Assembly: GCF_013425525.1 (NCBI RefSeq)
Contig: NZ_JACCKA010000093.1
Location: forward strand, 382-33,507
Direction: 5' to 3'
DNA length: 33,126 nucleotides
Source of the DNA: Luteimonas salinisoli
Lineage (GTDB): Bacteria; Pseudomonadota; Gammaproteobacteria; Xanthomonadales; Xanthomonadaceae
The notes under the pieces were generated by a model. It worked only from the letters and a program-made list of their open reading frames with translations. It was not told the origin of the DNA and made no database searches. Below are positions 8,545 to 16,619 of the stretch, piece after piece. The first letter of the stretch is position 1; the number at the start of each line of letters is the position of its first letter. Made by a program: the position numbers and the translations under genes.

Positions 8545-11445
8545 TCAGTCCGCTGGCCGCGGGTGCCCGTACAGGAAACCCTGGCCGTACTGGCAGCCCA
8601 GCTGCAGCAGGGTCTGGCGCTGCTGTTCGGTCTCCACGCCCTCGCCGATGGTGTCGATGCCCAGGGTGCCGGCCAGGGCGAGGATCGCGCGCACCAGCGC
8701 CAGGCTCTCGGCGCGGGTCTCGCCGTCCAGGCCGGCGACGAAGCTCTGGTCGATCTTCAGCGACTGGATCGGGAAGCGGTGCAGATAGGACAGCGCCGAG
8801 AAGCCGGTGCCGAAATCGTCGAGCAGCGCCAGCACTCCACGCTCGCGCAGGAGGCGGAGCATGCGCAGCGCCCGCGGCGCATCGTCAAGCAGCGCCACCT
8901 CGGTCAGCTCGATGCGCAGGCGGCGCGGATCGGCGCCGGCATCGTCGAGCAGCCGCAGCAGCCGCTCGGCGAAATCCTCGGAGTGGAAATGCCGCGGCGA
9001 GACGTTGATCGAGACGTAGCCATCGGGGTGGCCGCCGAGCCAGCGCACCACGTGCGCGTACATCAACCAGTCGACCTGCTCGATCAGGCCGCTGTCCTCG
9101 CCCACGCCGATGAAGTCCGCGGGCAGCAGCGGCCCGCGCAGGTCGTGATTCCAGCGCAGCAGAGCCTCGTGTCCGACCACGGCGCCGTCCGACAGCCGCA
9201 CGATCGGCTGGAAGTAGGGCACGAACGCGTCGCTGATGATCGCCCGGCGCAGGTCCGCCTCCAGGTCGAGCAGCCGCGTGGCCTCGGCGCGCATCGCCTC
9301 GTCGAACAGCGCGCTGCGATCGCGGCCGCGGGCCTTGGCGCGGTACATCGCGGCGTCGGCGTCGCGCAGCAGCTCCTCGCCATGGCGATAGCGCGGCTGC
9401 CAGATGGCGATCCCGATGCTCGCCGAGGGGAACAGCTCGCGGCCCGCCACCCACACCGGACTGGACAGCGCCTCGAGCACGCGCGCGGCCACCGCCTCGG
9501 CCACGGCGGGCGTGTCGACGTCCTCGAGCAGGATCGCGAACTCGTCGCCGCCCAGCCGCGCCACCACGTCGGTCGTGGCCAGGGTGCGGCGCACGCGACG
9601 CCCGGCCTCCACCAGCAGCTCGTCGCCCGCAGCATGGCCGACGCTGTCGTTGACCAGCTTGAAGCGGTCCAGGTCGAGGAACAGCACCGCGAACGGCGAA
9701 GTGCCGGGCTCGTGCATGCGCGCGATCGCGGCGTCGAGGCGCTCGAGCAGGTGCTCGCGGTTGGGCAGGCCGGTCAACTGGTCGTGGCGCGCCTGGTGGA
9801 TCAGCCGCTGCTCGGCGCGCAGTCGCTCTCCGATCTGCGCGCGCAGCTCGCGGTTGGCGTCCTCGAGCTCCCGGGTGCGCGCCTCGACCCGGAACTCGAG
9901 CTCGGCGTGCGCGGCCTTCAGCGACTCCTGCGCGCGCTTGCGCGAGAGCGCCCCGCCGATGTGGTGCGCGACGAAGGTCAGCAGCTCCTGGTCGCGCTCC
10001 TCGAACACGATGCCCGGCGAGTAGCTCTGCACCGCGATCGCGCCGATCACGGTGCCGTCGCGCGCCAGCGGCACGCCCAGCCAGCAGTGCGCGCGCGTGC
10101 CCCGGCTGCGCACGTTCCCGCGCGACTCCAGACTGGCGATGGTGTCGCGGTCGGCGAGCAGCGGCTGGCCGCTGGTGACGACGAACTCGGTCAGGCCGTT
10201 GGTCATCCGCCGCGGCTGCCTCACGGGGTCGCGCTCGTCCACCGAATAGGGAAACTCGATGCGCTCGCCGTCGGGCGCGAGCATGGCGATGTAGAAGTTC
10301 TCCGCGTACAGCAGCCCGCCGACCACCTCGTGCACGTCCTGGTAGAAGCGCTCCAGGCTGCCGGCGGTGACCGACATCTCGCTGATGCGGTACAGCGCCC
10401 GCTGCAGGCGCTCGGCGCGCTGACGCTCCACCACCTCGGCCTGCAGCACCAGGTTTGCGTGCTGCAGCTCGCCGGTGCGCTCGTCGACGCGGCGCTCCAG
10501 CTCGGCGCGGGCATGGTTCCTGTCCAGCGCGGTGAGGATGTGCTGTGCCACGTACTCGAGCAGCGCGCGGTCCTCCTCGGTGTAGCTGCCGGGGCGGTCG
10601 TAGTTCTGCACCACGATCGCGCCGCAGACGCGGCTGTCGCGCCGCATCGGCACGCCCAGCCAGTCGGCGCTGTCGGGGCCGTGCGCCGCATCGCGCTCCA
10701 CCCCCAGCGCGGCGCGGATGCGTTCGGACGGGCCCATCATCGGCTGGCCGTGCCGCAGCAGCGCCACGGTGATGCTGTTGGGCATCCCGTCCAGCGCCAG
10801 GTCTAGATCCGGCTGCGCGGTCCACGGATCGATCTGGTCGGCGAAGTACAGGAAACGGACCGTCTCGCGCAGGTCGTCGTACAGGACGATGTAGAAGTTC
10901 TCGGCCGACATCAGCGTGGCGACGACGGCGTGGATGCTCGCCAGCATCTGGTGCATTTCCCGCGACGACCCCGACAGGTCGGCGATCTCGTAAAGCGCCT
11001 GCTGCAGGCGCTCGGACTTCTGCAGCGACCGCACCTGCAGCCGCGACAGCTCCGATTGCACCAGCGCGCCGATCACCCGCCCGGCCAACGCGCGCCAGGT
11101 ACCGGTGACGTCTTCGCCGATCCCGCGCCCCTGCTCCACCGCCACGCTGACGCGGGTCTGGCCGTCCTCCCACAGCACGTCGGCGGGCGAGGCCGGTCCC
11201 GGGCCGGTCCCGGCCAGCGCGCCCTCCGCGCGGGCGCGCAGGGCGGCGCCGGCACCATCGCTGGCGGCGGAGCCGCTGCCCAGGTGCGGATCGCGCCAGC
11301 ACACCGCCAGGCCGGAGCCCGGGGACAGCAGACCGCCGAGCATCTCGATGAGCGCCTGCAGGCCATGCCCGGACGCCGGCGCAGCCGGCGAGCCTTGCCG
11401 AATTCCGTCCACACCCGCTCCGTTCCGGTCCCCTGCCCCAAGCAT
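8545..11445 (-). CDS. GAF-GAF-GGDEF-EAL cyclic-di-GMP signalling protein
   Basis: A 966-residue cytosolic protein from ATG 11445. After a poorly conserved N-terminal sensor-like segment come two GAF domains (about 170-310 and 365-510). Both begin with a similar LY-I linker and AENFYI motif, so they look duplicated. Coiled-coil linkers, a GGDEF domain with intact GGDEF (632-636) and an EAL domain with EALLRW (EAL 760-762) follow. The EAL metal and catalytic motifs (SINVS, IELTE, LLDDFGTG, LKIDQSF, GEGVET, GQGF) are all present. Both cyclic-di-GMP synthesis and hydrolysis are therefore possible, presumably switched by the GAF ligands. The start is uncertain: ATG 11445 has no clear ribosome binding site, and GTG 11412 has GGAG at good spacing. 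Confidence 0.9.
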   Translation of the reverse strand: MLGAGDRNGAGVDGIRQGSPAAPASGHGLQALIEMLGGLLSPGSGLAVCWRDPHLGSGSAASDGAGAALRARAEGALAGTGPGPASPADVLWEDGQTRVSVAVEQGRGIGEDVTGTWRALAGRVIGALVQSELSRLQVRSLQKSERLQQALYEIADLSGSSREMHQMLASIHAVVATLMSAENFYIVLYDDLRETVRFLYFADQIDPWTAQPDLDLALDGMPNSITVALLRHGQPMMGPSERIRAALGVERDAAHGPDSADWLGVPMRRDSRVCGAIVVQNYDRPGSYTEEDRALLEYVAQHILTALDRNHARAELERRVDERTGELQHANLVLQAEVVERQRAERLQRALYRISEMSVTAGSLERFYQDVHEVVGGLLYAENFYIAMLAPDGERIEFPYSVDERDPVRQPRRMTNGLTEFVVTSGQPLLADRDTIASLESRGNVRSRGTRAHCWLGVPLARDGTVIGAIAVQSYSPGIVFEERDQELLTFVAHHIGGALSRKRAQESLKAAHAELEFRVEARTRELEDANRELRAQIGERLRAEQRLIHQARHDQLTGLPNREHLLERLDAAIARMHEPGTSPFAVLFLDLDRFKLVNDSVGHAAGDELLVEAGRRVRRTLATTDVVARLGGDEFAILLEDVDTPAVAEAVAARVLEALSSPVWVAGRELFPSASIGIAIWQPRYRHGEELLRDADAAMYRAKARGRDRSALFDEAMRAEATRLLDLEADLRRAIISDAFVPYFQPIVRLSDGAVVGHEALLRWNHDLRGPLLPADFIGVGEDSGLIEQVDWLMYAHVVRWLGGHPDGYVSINVSPRHFHSEDFAERLLRLLDDAGADPRRLRIELTEVALLDDAPRALRMLRLLRERGVLALLDDFGTGFSALSYLHRFPIQSLKIDQSFVAGLDGETRAESLALVRAILALAGTLGIDTIGEGVETEQQRQTLLQLGCQYGQGFLYGHPRPAD

Positions 11446-11602
11446 AACGGCAGACGCCCGCGCTTTCGGCAATCGACCCCGCTGCCCCGCCCGGCACGTT
11501 ATCGCGGACATGACGCAGATCACGTCCTGCCGCCCTCCCCGCCCGCCCCTGCGGCCGCATCCGGGCTTCACGCGCGGCTCGTCACCGCTTAACCTGCCGG
11601 CG

Positions 11603-12172
11603 GTGAACGACGCCGACTGCCAGGATCAGGACGAAGCCACCGACGCGGCGCTGATGCTGGCATGGGTGCGCGGCGAGGCCACCGCGTTCGAGCGCCTGTA
11701 CGCGCGCCACCGGACGCGCCTGTATCGGTTCCTGCTGCGCCAGCTGCGCGACGGCGCGCTGGCCGACGAGGCCTTCCAGGACGTCTGGCAGCGGGTGATC
11801 GCCGCCCGCGACGGCTGGCGGCCCGAGGCCGCCTTCGCCACGTGGCTGTACCGCATCGCCCGCAACCGCCTCGCCGACCACTGGCGCGCCCGTTCGCACC
11901 GCCCGCCCGCGCCCGACGATGCCGACGAGCGCATCGCGCGTGTACCCGACGACGACACCCCGGAACGTAGTCTTTCGGAGTTCGAGGAGCGCCGAACCCT
12001 GCAGCTGGCGCTCGACGAACTGCCCGAGGAGCAGCGCGAGGTGGTGCTGCTGCGGCTCGAGCAGGAGCTGACGCTCGAGCAGATCGGCGAGATCACCGGC
12101 GTCGGCCGGGAGACGGTGAAATCGCGCCTGCGCTACGCGATGGACAAGCTGCGGACGAGGCTGAACGCATGA
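11603..12172 (+). CDS. ECF RNA polymerase sigma factor
   Basis: A 189-residue group IV sigma factor. Region 2 runs from YARHRTRLYRFLLRQLRDGALADEAFQDVWQ to WLYRIARNRLADHWR, and region 4 from LDELPEEQREVVLLRLEQELTLEQIGEITG to ETVKSRLRYAMDKLR, the helix-turn-helix that reads the -35 element. GTG 11603 is chosen because the conserved DAALM-W-RG segment lies before the first ATG (11654), which would cut into it; the ribosome binding site is weak. The stop overlaps the next start (ATGA at 12169-12172), so the membrane protein behind it is probably its partner anti-sigma factor. Target promoters are not evident here. Confidence 0.88.
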   Translation: MNDADCQDQDEATDAALMLAWVRGEATAFERLYARHRTRLYRFLLRQLRDGALADEAFQDVWQRVIAARDGWRPEAAFATWLYRIARNRLADHWRARSHRPPAPDDADERIARVPDDDTPERSLSEFEERRTLQLALDELPEEQREVVLLRLEQELTLEQIGEITGVGRETVKSRLRYAMDKLRTRLNA

Positions 12173-13233
12173 CCCGTGACCGCGAACCGCTGACGCCCGA
12201 CGAGCGCGCCCTGGCCGACCGCCTGGCGCGCAGCGCGCCGCGCGCGGAGCCTTCGCCGGCGCTGGACGCACGGATCCTGGCGGCCGCGCGCGCCGCCGCA
12301 CGCCCTGCGGCGGGCGGCGGGTCCGGCGGTTTGGACGGGCGCGGACGGCGCCCCCGCCGCCGCTGGCCGGCCACGCTCGGGATCGCCGCCTCGCTGGCCC
12401 TGGCGCTTGGGATCGCCTGGCAGCTCCGGCCGGTGCCCGAATCGCTTCCCGCCGTGCCGCGGGCGGCGGAGTCGGCCGCCGATGCGGCCGATGCGCCCGC
12501 TGCCGCGAGACCTGCCTCCGCGCCTCCCGACGATGCGGCGCAGGTGCGCGCGCCCGATCCGCATCGGGAGGTTCGCACGCTGCCAGCGCCGCCGCCGCTC
12601 CGCGCCGAAGCGCCCCCGCCCGCGGCCCGCTCCGAGCCGACCCCGCAGCCTTCCGCCGCCTCGGCCGAGGCCGAGGCCGAGGCCCGGCAGGCGCGGTCCC
12701 GCGAGAACGAGCTGAAGGCCACCGAAGCGCGTGTGGCGGAACAGCGGGGGCAGGCGGCGCGCATGTACGAGGCCGCGCCGCAACAGACGCCCGTGCCGCT
12801 CCCTTCCCCGCCGCCGGCACCGCCGGCGCCGGCGGCGGCGGCGGCGGAAGCTTCCGGAGCGGAGAGCTCCCGGGTCGCCGCGCCCCCGCCGTCGGTACAG
12901 CGCACGCTGGCACCTGTCGCGGCGCCCACCGATACCGATACCGATACCGGCACCGCCATCGGTCGCGAGCGGGTGCCTGGAGCTGCGGCGACCGCCGAGA
13001 CCGCCCCGGTCCTGCGGACGGAGGAACAGGACGTGTTCCTCGACCAGCCGCTGGACGACGCCCCGCCGGCCACGGCCGACTCGCCGCAGGTCCACCGCGC
13101 CTGGCTCGCGCGCATCCGCGAACTGCGCGACCAGGGCGAGCACGAGGCCGCGCGCGAAAGCCTGCGCGAGTTCCACCGCCGCCACCCCGGGGCCGAACTG
13201 CCCGAGGACCTGCGCGGGCTGCTCGAGGAATGA
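12169..13233 (+). CDS. Putative anti-sigma factor, single-pass membrane protein
   Basis: A 354-residue protein translationally coupled to the sigma gene. Residues 1-65 are charged and cytoplasmic, a single membrane helix lies at about 66-86 (WPATLGIAASLALALGIAW), and the rest is an Ala/Pro-rich, low-complexity periplasmic stretch. That stretch has short repeats (AEAEAEA; DTDTDTDT, from a GATACC microrepeat near 12930). A compact helical end (about 300-354, VHRAWLARIRELRDQG and ESLREFHRRHPG) follows. The position after an ECF gene and the topology fit an anti-sigma factor, but no zinc-binding HxxxCxxC motif is seen, so the call rests mainly on context. The stop overlaps the next gene by ATGA. 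Confidence 0.65.
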   Translation: MTRDREPLTPDERALADRLARSAPRAEPSPALDARILAAARAAARPAAGGGSGGLDGRGRRPRRRWPATLGIAASLALALGIAWQLRPVPESLPAVPRAAESAADAADAPAAARPASAPPDDAAQVRAPDPHREVRTLPAPPPLRAEAPPPAARSEPTPQPSAASAEAEAEARQARSRENELKATEARVAEQRGQAARMYEAAPQQTPVPLPSPPPAPPAPAAAAAEASGAESSRVAAPPPSVQRTLAPVAAPTDTDTDTGTAIGRERVPGAAATAETAPVLRTEEQDVFLDQPLDDAPPATADSPQVHRAWLARIRELRDQGEHEAARESLREFHRRHPGAELPEDLRGLLEE

Positions 13234-13823
13234 GCCTGGATACGCTCGCGGCCCCGGCGCAACACGACATCGTGGTCAGGCACAGCCGGTTCCTCGCCCG
13301 GGCGGTAGCGGTGGAGGGAACCGCACAGGCGCAGGACTGGCTGCGGCAGGTCGCGGTCGCCGACGCCACCCACAACTGCTGGGCCTGGCGGGTCGCCGGC
13401 GAGTACCGCTCCAGCGACGACGGCGAGCCCGCCGGCACCGCGGGACGGCCGATCCTCGCCTCCATCGACGGGCAGGGCTTCGACCGGGTCGCGGTGGTGG
13501 TCACGCGATGGTTCGGCGGCGTCAAGCTCGGCGCCGGCGGTCTGGTGCGCGCCTATGGCGGCGCCGCGGCCGAATGCCTGCGCCTGGCCGAACGCCTGCC
13601 GCTGGTGGCACAGCTGGAACTCGCCGTGCATGCCGGCTTCGACGACCTGGGCGCGGTGCACGCAGCCCTCGAATCCTTCGCCGCGGAGAAGCTCGACGAG
13701 ATCTTCGCCGCCGACGGCGCGCATTTCCGCGTGCGCCTGCCCGCGCTGCGCGCCGACGACTTGAAAAACCGCCTGCGCGACGCCACCCGTGACCGGGTAC
13801 GTTTCGAACACGACCGCGCCTGA
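13230..13823 (+). CDS. YigZ/IMPACT family protein
   Basis: A 197-residue protein of the UPF0029/IMPACT family, with the family motifs SSDDGEPAGTAGRPIL (about 66-81) and VVVTRWFGGVKLGAGGLVRAY (about 90-110) and a C-terminal ferredoxin-like half. The bacterial role is unclear; the eukaryotic relative IMPACT modulates the GCN2 pathway. It starts inside the stop of the anti-sigma-like gene (ATGA, 13230-13233). The coupling suggests co-transcription with the sigma unit rather than shared function. Confidence 0.87.
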   Translation: MSLDTLAAPAQHDIVVRHSRFLARAVAVEGTAQAQDWLRQVAVADATHNCWAWRVAGEYRSSDDGEPAGTAGRPILASIDGQGFDRVAVVVTRWFGGVKLGAGGLVRAYGGAAAECLRLAERLPLVAQLELAVHAGFDDLGAVHAALESFAAEKLDEIFAADGAHFRVRLPALRADDLKNRLRDATRDRVRFEHDRA

Positions 13824-13899
13824 GATCCCGCCCGGGTTCGACCCTTCCACGTCCGCATCGGCTGCATCCGGCGCGACTCCAGGAACTTCTCCGAACCCG

Positions 13900-15699
13900 A
13901 TGGCCGACGCCTCTCCCGATCCGCAGCCCCGCGCTTCCCCCGCAGACGCCGCCGAGGCCGGGGCGAAAGCGCCGGTCGGCACCCTGCGCACGCTATGGCC
14001 GTTCGTGCTGCGCCAGCGCGGCCTGCTCGTCGCCTGGCTGCTGGCGCTGGCGGCCTCGTCGGCGGCCACGCTCAGCCTGCCGGTGGCGGTGCGGATGATG
14101 ATCGACCGCGGCTTCGACAGCGGCAGCAACATCGACGCCGCGTTCGCGCTGCTGTTCCTGGTGGCGGTGGCGCTCGCGATCGCCACCGCGGCGCGGTTCT
14201 TCTTCGTCTCGCTGCTGGGCGAGCGCGTGATCGCCGACCTGCGCAACCGCCTGTACGCGCACCTCGTCGGCCTCGATCAGGCGTTCTACGAACGCACCCG
14301 CAGCGGCGAGCTGGTCTCGCGCCTGTCCGCCGACACCGAACTGCTGCGCGGCGTGGTCGGCTCCGGGATGTCGGTGGCGCTGCGCAGCGTGGTGATGGTG
14401 CTCGGCAGCATGGCGATGCTCGTGGTCACCAGCCCGCGCCTGGCGGCCTACACTCTGGTCGGCATCCCGGTATTCGTGCTGCCGCTGGTGCTCGGCGGGC
14501 GCCGGCTGCAGAAGATCTCACGCAGCGCCCAGGACCGCGTCGCCGACGCCAACACCCTGGCCGCCGAGACCCTGGGCGCGATCCGCACGGTGCAGGCGCA
14601 CGCCCGCGAAGGCTGGGAGCGCGGCCGCTTCGCCGAGGCCGTGGCGCGCTCGGTGGCGACCGCGCGCAAGCGCATCGGCGTGCAGGCGATCGTCACCGCG
14701 GTGGCGATCACCGCCGTCTTCGGCGCGATCACCATCGTGCTGTGGTCGGGCGCGCACGACGTCGCCGCGGGCGCGCTGACGCCGGGCACCCTGGGCCAGT
14801 TCGTGCTGTACGCACTGCTCGGCGGCGGCTCGGTGGGCGCCCTGGCGGAAGTCTGGAACGAGCTGCAGCGCGCCGCCGGCGGCATGGGCCGGATCAACGA
14901 ACTGCTGGTCGAGACCTCCACCCTGCAGGCGCCCGCGCGCGCGCAGGCGCTGGCGGCGCCGGTGCGCGGCGAGCTGCACTTCGACGATGTGACCTTCCAC
15001 TACCCGGCGCGCGCGGACGCGCCTGCACTGGAAGGATTCTCGCTGCACGTGCGGCCTGGGGAGACCGTCGCCCTGGTCGGCCCCTCCGGCGCCGGCAAGA
15101 GCACCGTGTTCGCGCTGCTGCTGCGCTTCCACGATCCGCAGTCCGGTACGGTGCGCGTCGACGGCGTCGACGTGCGCGCGCTCGACCCGGTCGCCCTGCG
15201 CGAACACATCGCGCTGGTTCCGCAGCAGCCGACCATCTTCGCCGCCAGCGCGCGCGACAACATCCGCTACGGCCGCCTGGAGGCCGACGATGCCGAGGTC
15301 GAAGCCGCGGCGGCATCCGCCGAGGCGCACGCCTTCCTCGCCGCCCTGCCCCACGGCTACGACGAGCAGCTGGGCGAGCGCGGCGCGCGCCTGTCCGGCG
15401 GCCAGCAGCAGCGCGTGGTGATCGCCCGGGCGCTGTTGCGCGACGCGCCGATCCTGCTGCTCGACGAAGCCACCTCGGCGCTGGACGCGCAAAGCGAGCG
15501 CGCGGTGCAGCATGCGCTGGAGAACCTGATGCAGGGCCGCACCACCGTGGTGATCGCCCACCGCCTGGCCACCGTGCTCAAGGCCGACCGCATCGTGGTG
15601 ATGGACCGCGGCCGCATCGTCGCCGAGGGCACCCACGAGGCGCTGCTGGCGGAGGACGGGCTGTACGCGGACCTGGCGCGGCTGCAGTTCCTGGGCTGA
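13900..15699 (+). CDS. ABC exporter, fused permease and ATPase (MsbA-like)
   Basis: A 599-residue half-transporter that would dimerise in the inner membrane. After a Pro/Ala-rich N terminus, the membrane domain (about 30-330) has six hydrophobic segments, e.g. GLLVAWLLALAASSAATLSL and AIVTAVAITAVFGAITIVLW. The nucleotide-binding domain has Walker A GPSGAGKST (394-402), signature LSGGQ (498-502) and Walker B ILLLDEAT (from 518). It most resembles MsbA-related lipid or drug exporters; the substrate is unknown. The frame opens at GTG 13789 inside YigZ, but ATG 13900 (MADASPD) is preferred, 76 bp after the YigZ stop. It ends the sigma-led gene group. Confidence 0.88.
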   Translation: MADASPDPQPRASPADAAEAGAKAPVGTLRTLWPFVLRQRGLLVAWLLALAASSAATLSLPVAVRMMIDRGFDSGSNIDAAFALLFLVAVALAIATAARFFFVSLLGERVIADLRNRLYAHLVGLDQAFYERTRSGELVSRLSADTELLRGVVGSGMSVALRSVVMVLGSMAMLVVTSPRLAAYTLVGIPVFVLPLVLGGRRLQKISRSAQDRVADANTLAAETLGAIRTVQAHAREGWERGRFAEAVARSVATARKRIGVQAIVTAVAITAVFGAITIVLWSGAHDVAAGALTPGTLGQFVLYALLGGGSVGALAEVWNELQRAAGGMGRINELLVETSTLQAPARAQALAAPVRGELHFDDVTFHYPARADAPALEGFSLHVRPGETVALVGPSGAGKSTVFALLLRFHDPQSGTVRVDGVDVRALDPVALREHIALVPQQPTIFAASARDNIRYGRLEADDAEVEAAAASAEAHAFLAALPHGYDEQLGERGARLSGGQQQRVVIARALLRDAPILLLDEATSALDAQSERAVQHALENLMQGRTTVVIAHRLATVLKADRIVVMDRGRIVAEGTHEALLAEDGLYADLARLQFLG

Positions 15700-15778
15700 G
15701 GCCGGCGGACCGCCTTCCGCAGCGCCGGTGCTCCTGAAACCCGCGGAGCCGGCCGTGGCCCAGGGCCCGACCACCCCT

Positions 15779-15888
15779 GTAGGAGCGGCCCATGGCCGCG
15801 AAGGCCGCGGATGGCTCCGTTCGGCCAGGTAGCGATACCAGGCGTCCGTCCTGCTGCCTCGGCTTTCGCGTGCATGGCACGCTCCTAC
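15779..15888. repeat. GTAGGAGC repeat pair, copy 1
   Basis: A GTAGGAGCGGCCCATGGCCG hairpin begins at 15779, and an inverted GTAG end (GCTCCTAC, 15881-15888) closes the element. It fills most of the 213-bp space between the ABC exporter and the glutathione transferase. It is a second REP family, distinct from the GTAGAGCGGAGC type; no gene is visible in this space. Confidence 0.75.
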
Positions 15889-15912
15889 GGGAAGCCGCTG
15901 CGGCAGCGCGGC

Positions 15913-16548
15913 TCAAAGCCAGTCGGTGATGCCCTCGCGGCGGCAGGCTTCCTGGAACGCCGGGCGCGCCTTCATCCGCTCGGCGTGGGCGCGCAGCGCC
16001 GGCCATCGGTCGCTGGGTCGCGGCATGTTGCGCGACCAGCGCATGAGCATCGTGAGCAGAAAATCCGCCGCCGAGGGACGCTCGCCCAGCAGGTAGGGCG
16101 CGCCGCCCTCGAGTTGATCGGACACGCGCTGCCATGCCGCTTCGATGCGCTCGCGCGCATGCGCCTTCGCGTCCAGCTGGCCGGCTTCGCCGGCCGGCTC
16201 TTCCGGATAGAACCAGGCACGGTAGGCCGGCAGCAGGGTGTTGGCGCAGAAGCAGATCCAGCGGTAGTAGCGCGCCCGCTCCACCGTGCCCGGGGCCGGC
16301 GCCAGCTGCGCATCGGGGTACAGGTCGGCCAGGTGCATGACGATCGCGGTCGATTCGGTCAGCACCTCGCCGTCGAGCACCAGCGTCGGCACCACGCCCG
16401 CCGGGTTGAGCCGGAGGTATTCCGGCGACTTCTGCTCGCGCCGGTCGAAGTCGAGCGCATGCAGCTCGTGCGCCACGTCGAGCTCGATCAGCAGCCAGTG
16501 CACCACCAGCGCGGCAGTGCTCGGGGAGTAGTACAGCGTCGCGGTCAT
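15913..16548 (-). CDS. Glutathione S-transferase family protein
   Basis: A 211-residue protein with a thioredoxin-like N-terminal domain (about 1-80: TLYYSPSTAALVVHWLLIE, the cis-proline loop GVVPTLVLDG and ESTAIVMHLAD, the glutathione gamma-glutamyl contact). An all-helical C-terminal domain follows (about 90-205, including PSAADFLLTMLMRW). It would conjugate glutathione to electrophiles or reduce peroxides; the substrate is not predictable. ATG 16548 is the first start of the frame. It is 71 bp downstream of the fumarase gene on the same strand and may share its transcript. Confidence 0.88.
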   Translation of the reverse strand: MTATLYYSPSTAALVVHWLLIELDVAHELHALDFDRREQKSPEYLRLNPAGVVPTLVLDGEVLTESTAIVMHLADLYPDAQLAPAPGTVERARYYRWICFCANTLLPAYRAWFYPEEPAGEAGQLDAKAHARERIEAAWQRVSDQLEGGAPYLLGERPSAADFLLTMLMRWSRNMPRPSDRWPALRAHAERMKARPAFQEACRREGITDWL

Positions 16549-16619
16549 GCGGCCTGGTCCTTTGAACGCGGCCCCGCATTATGCGCCTTCGCCGCCGCAC
16601 CGATCGCGGCGATGCCGGT

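Noticed and set aside
12664..12950. GCCGAG and GATACC microrepeats as regulatory or phase-variable tracts
   Set aside because: They are in-frame hexamers coding Ala-Glu and Asp-Thr in a low-complexity region; three to four imperfect copies do not support phase variation.
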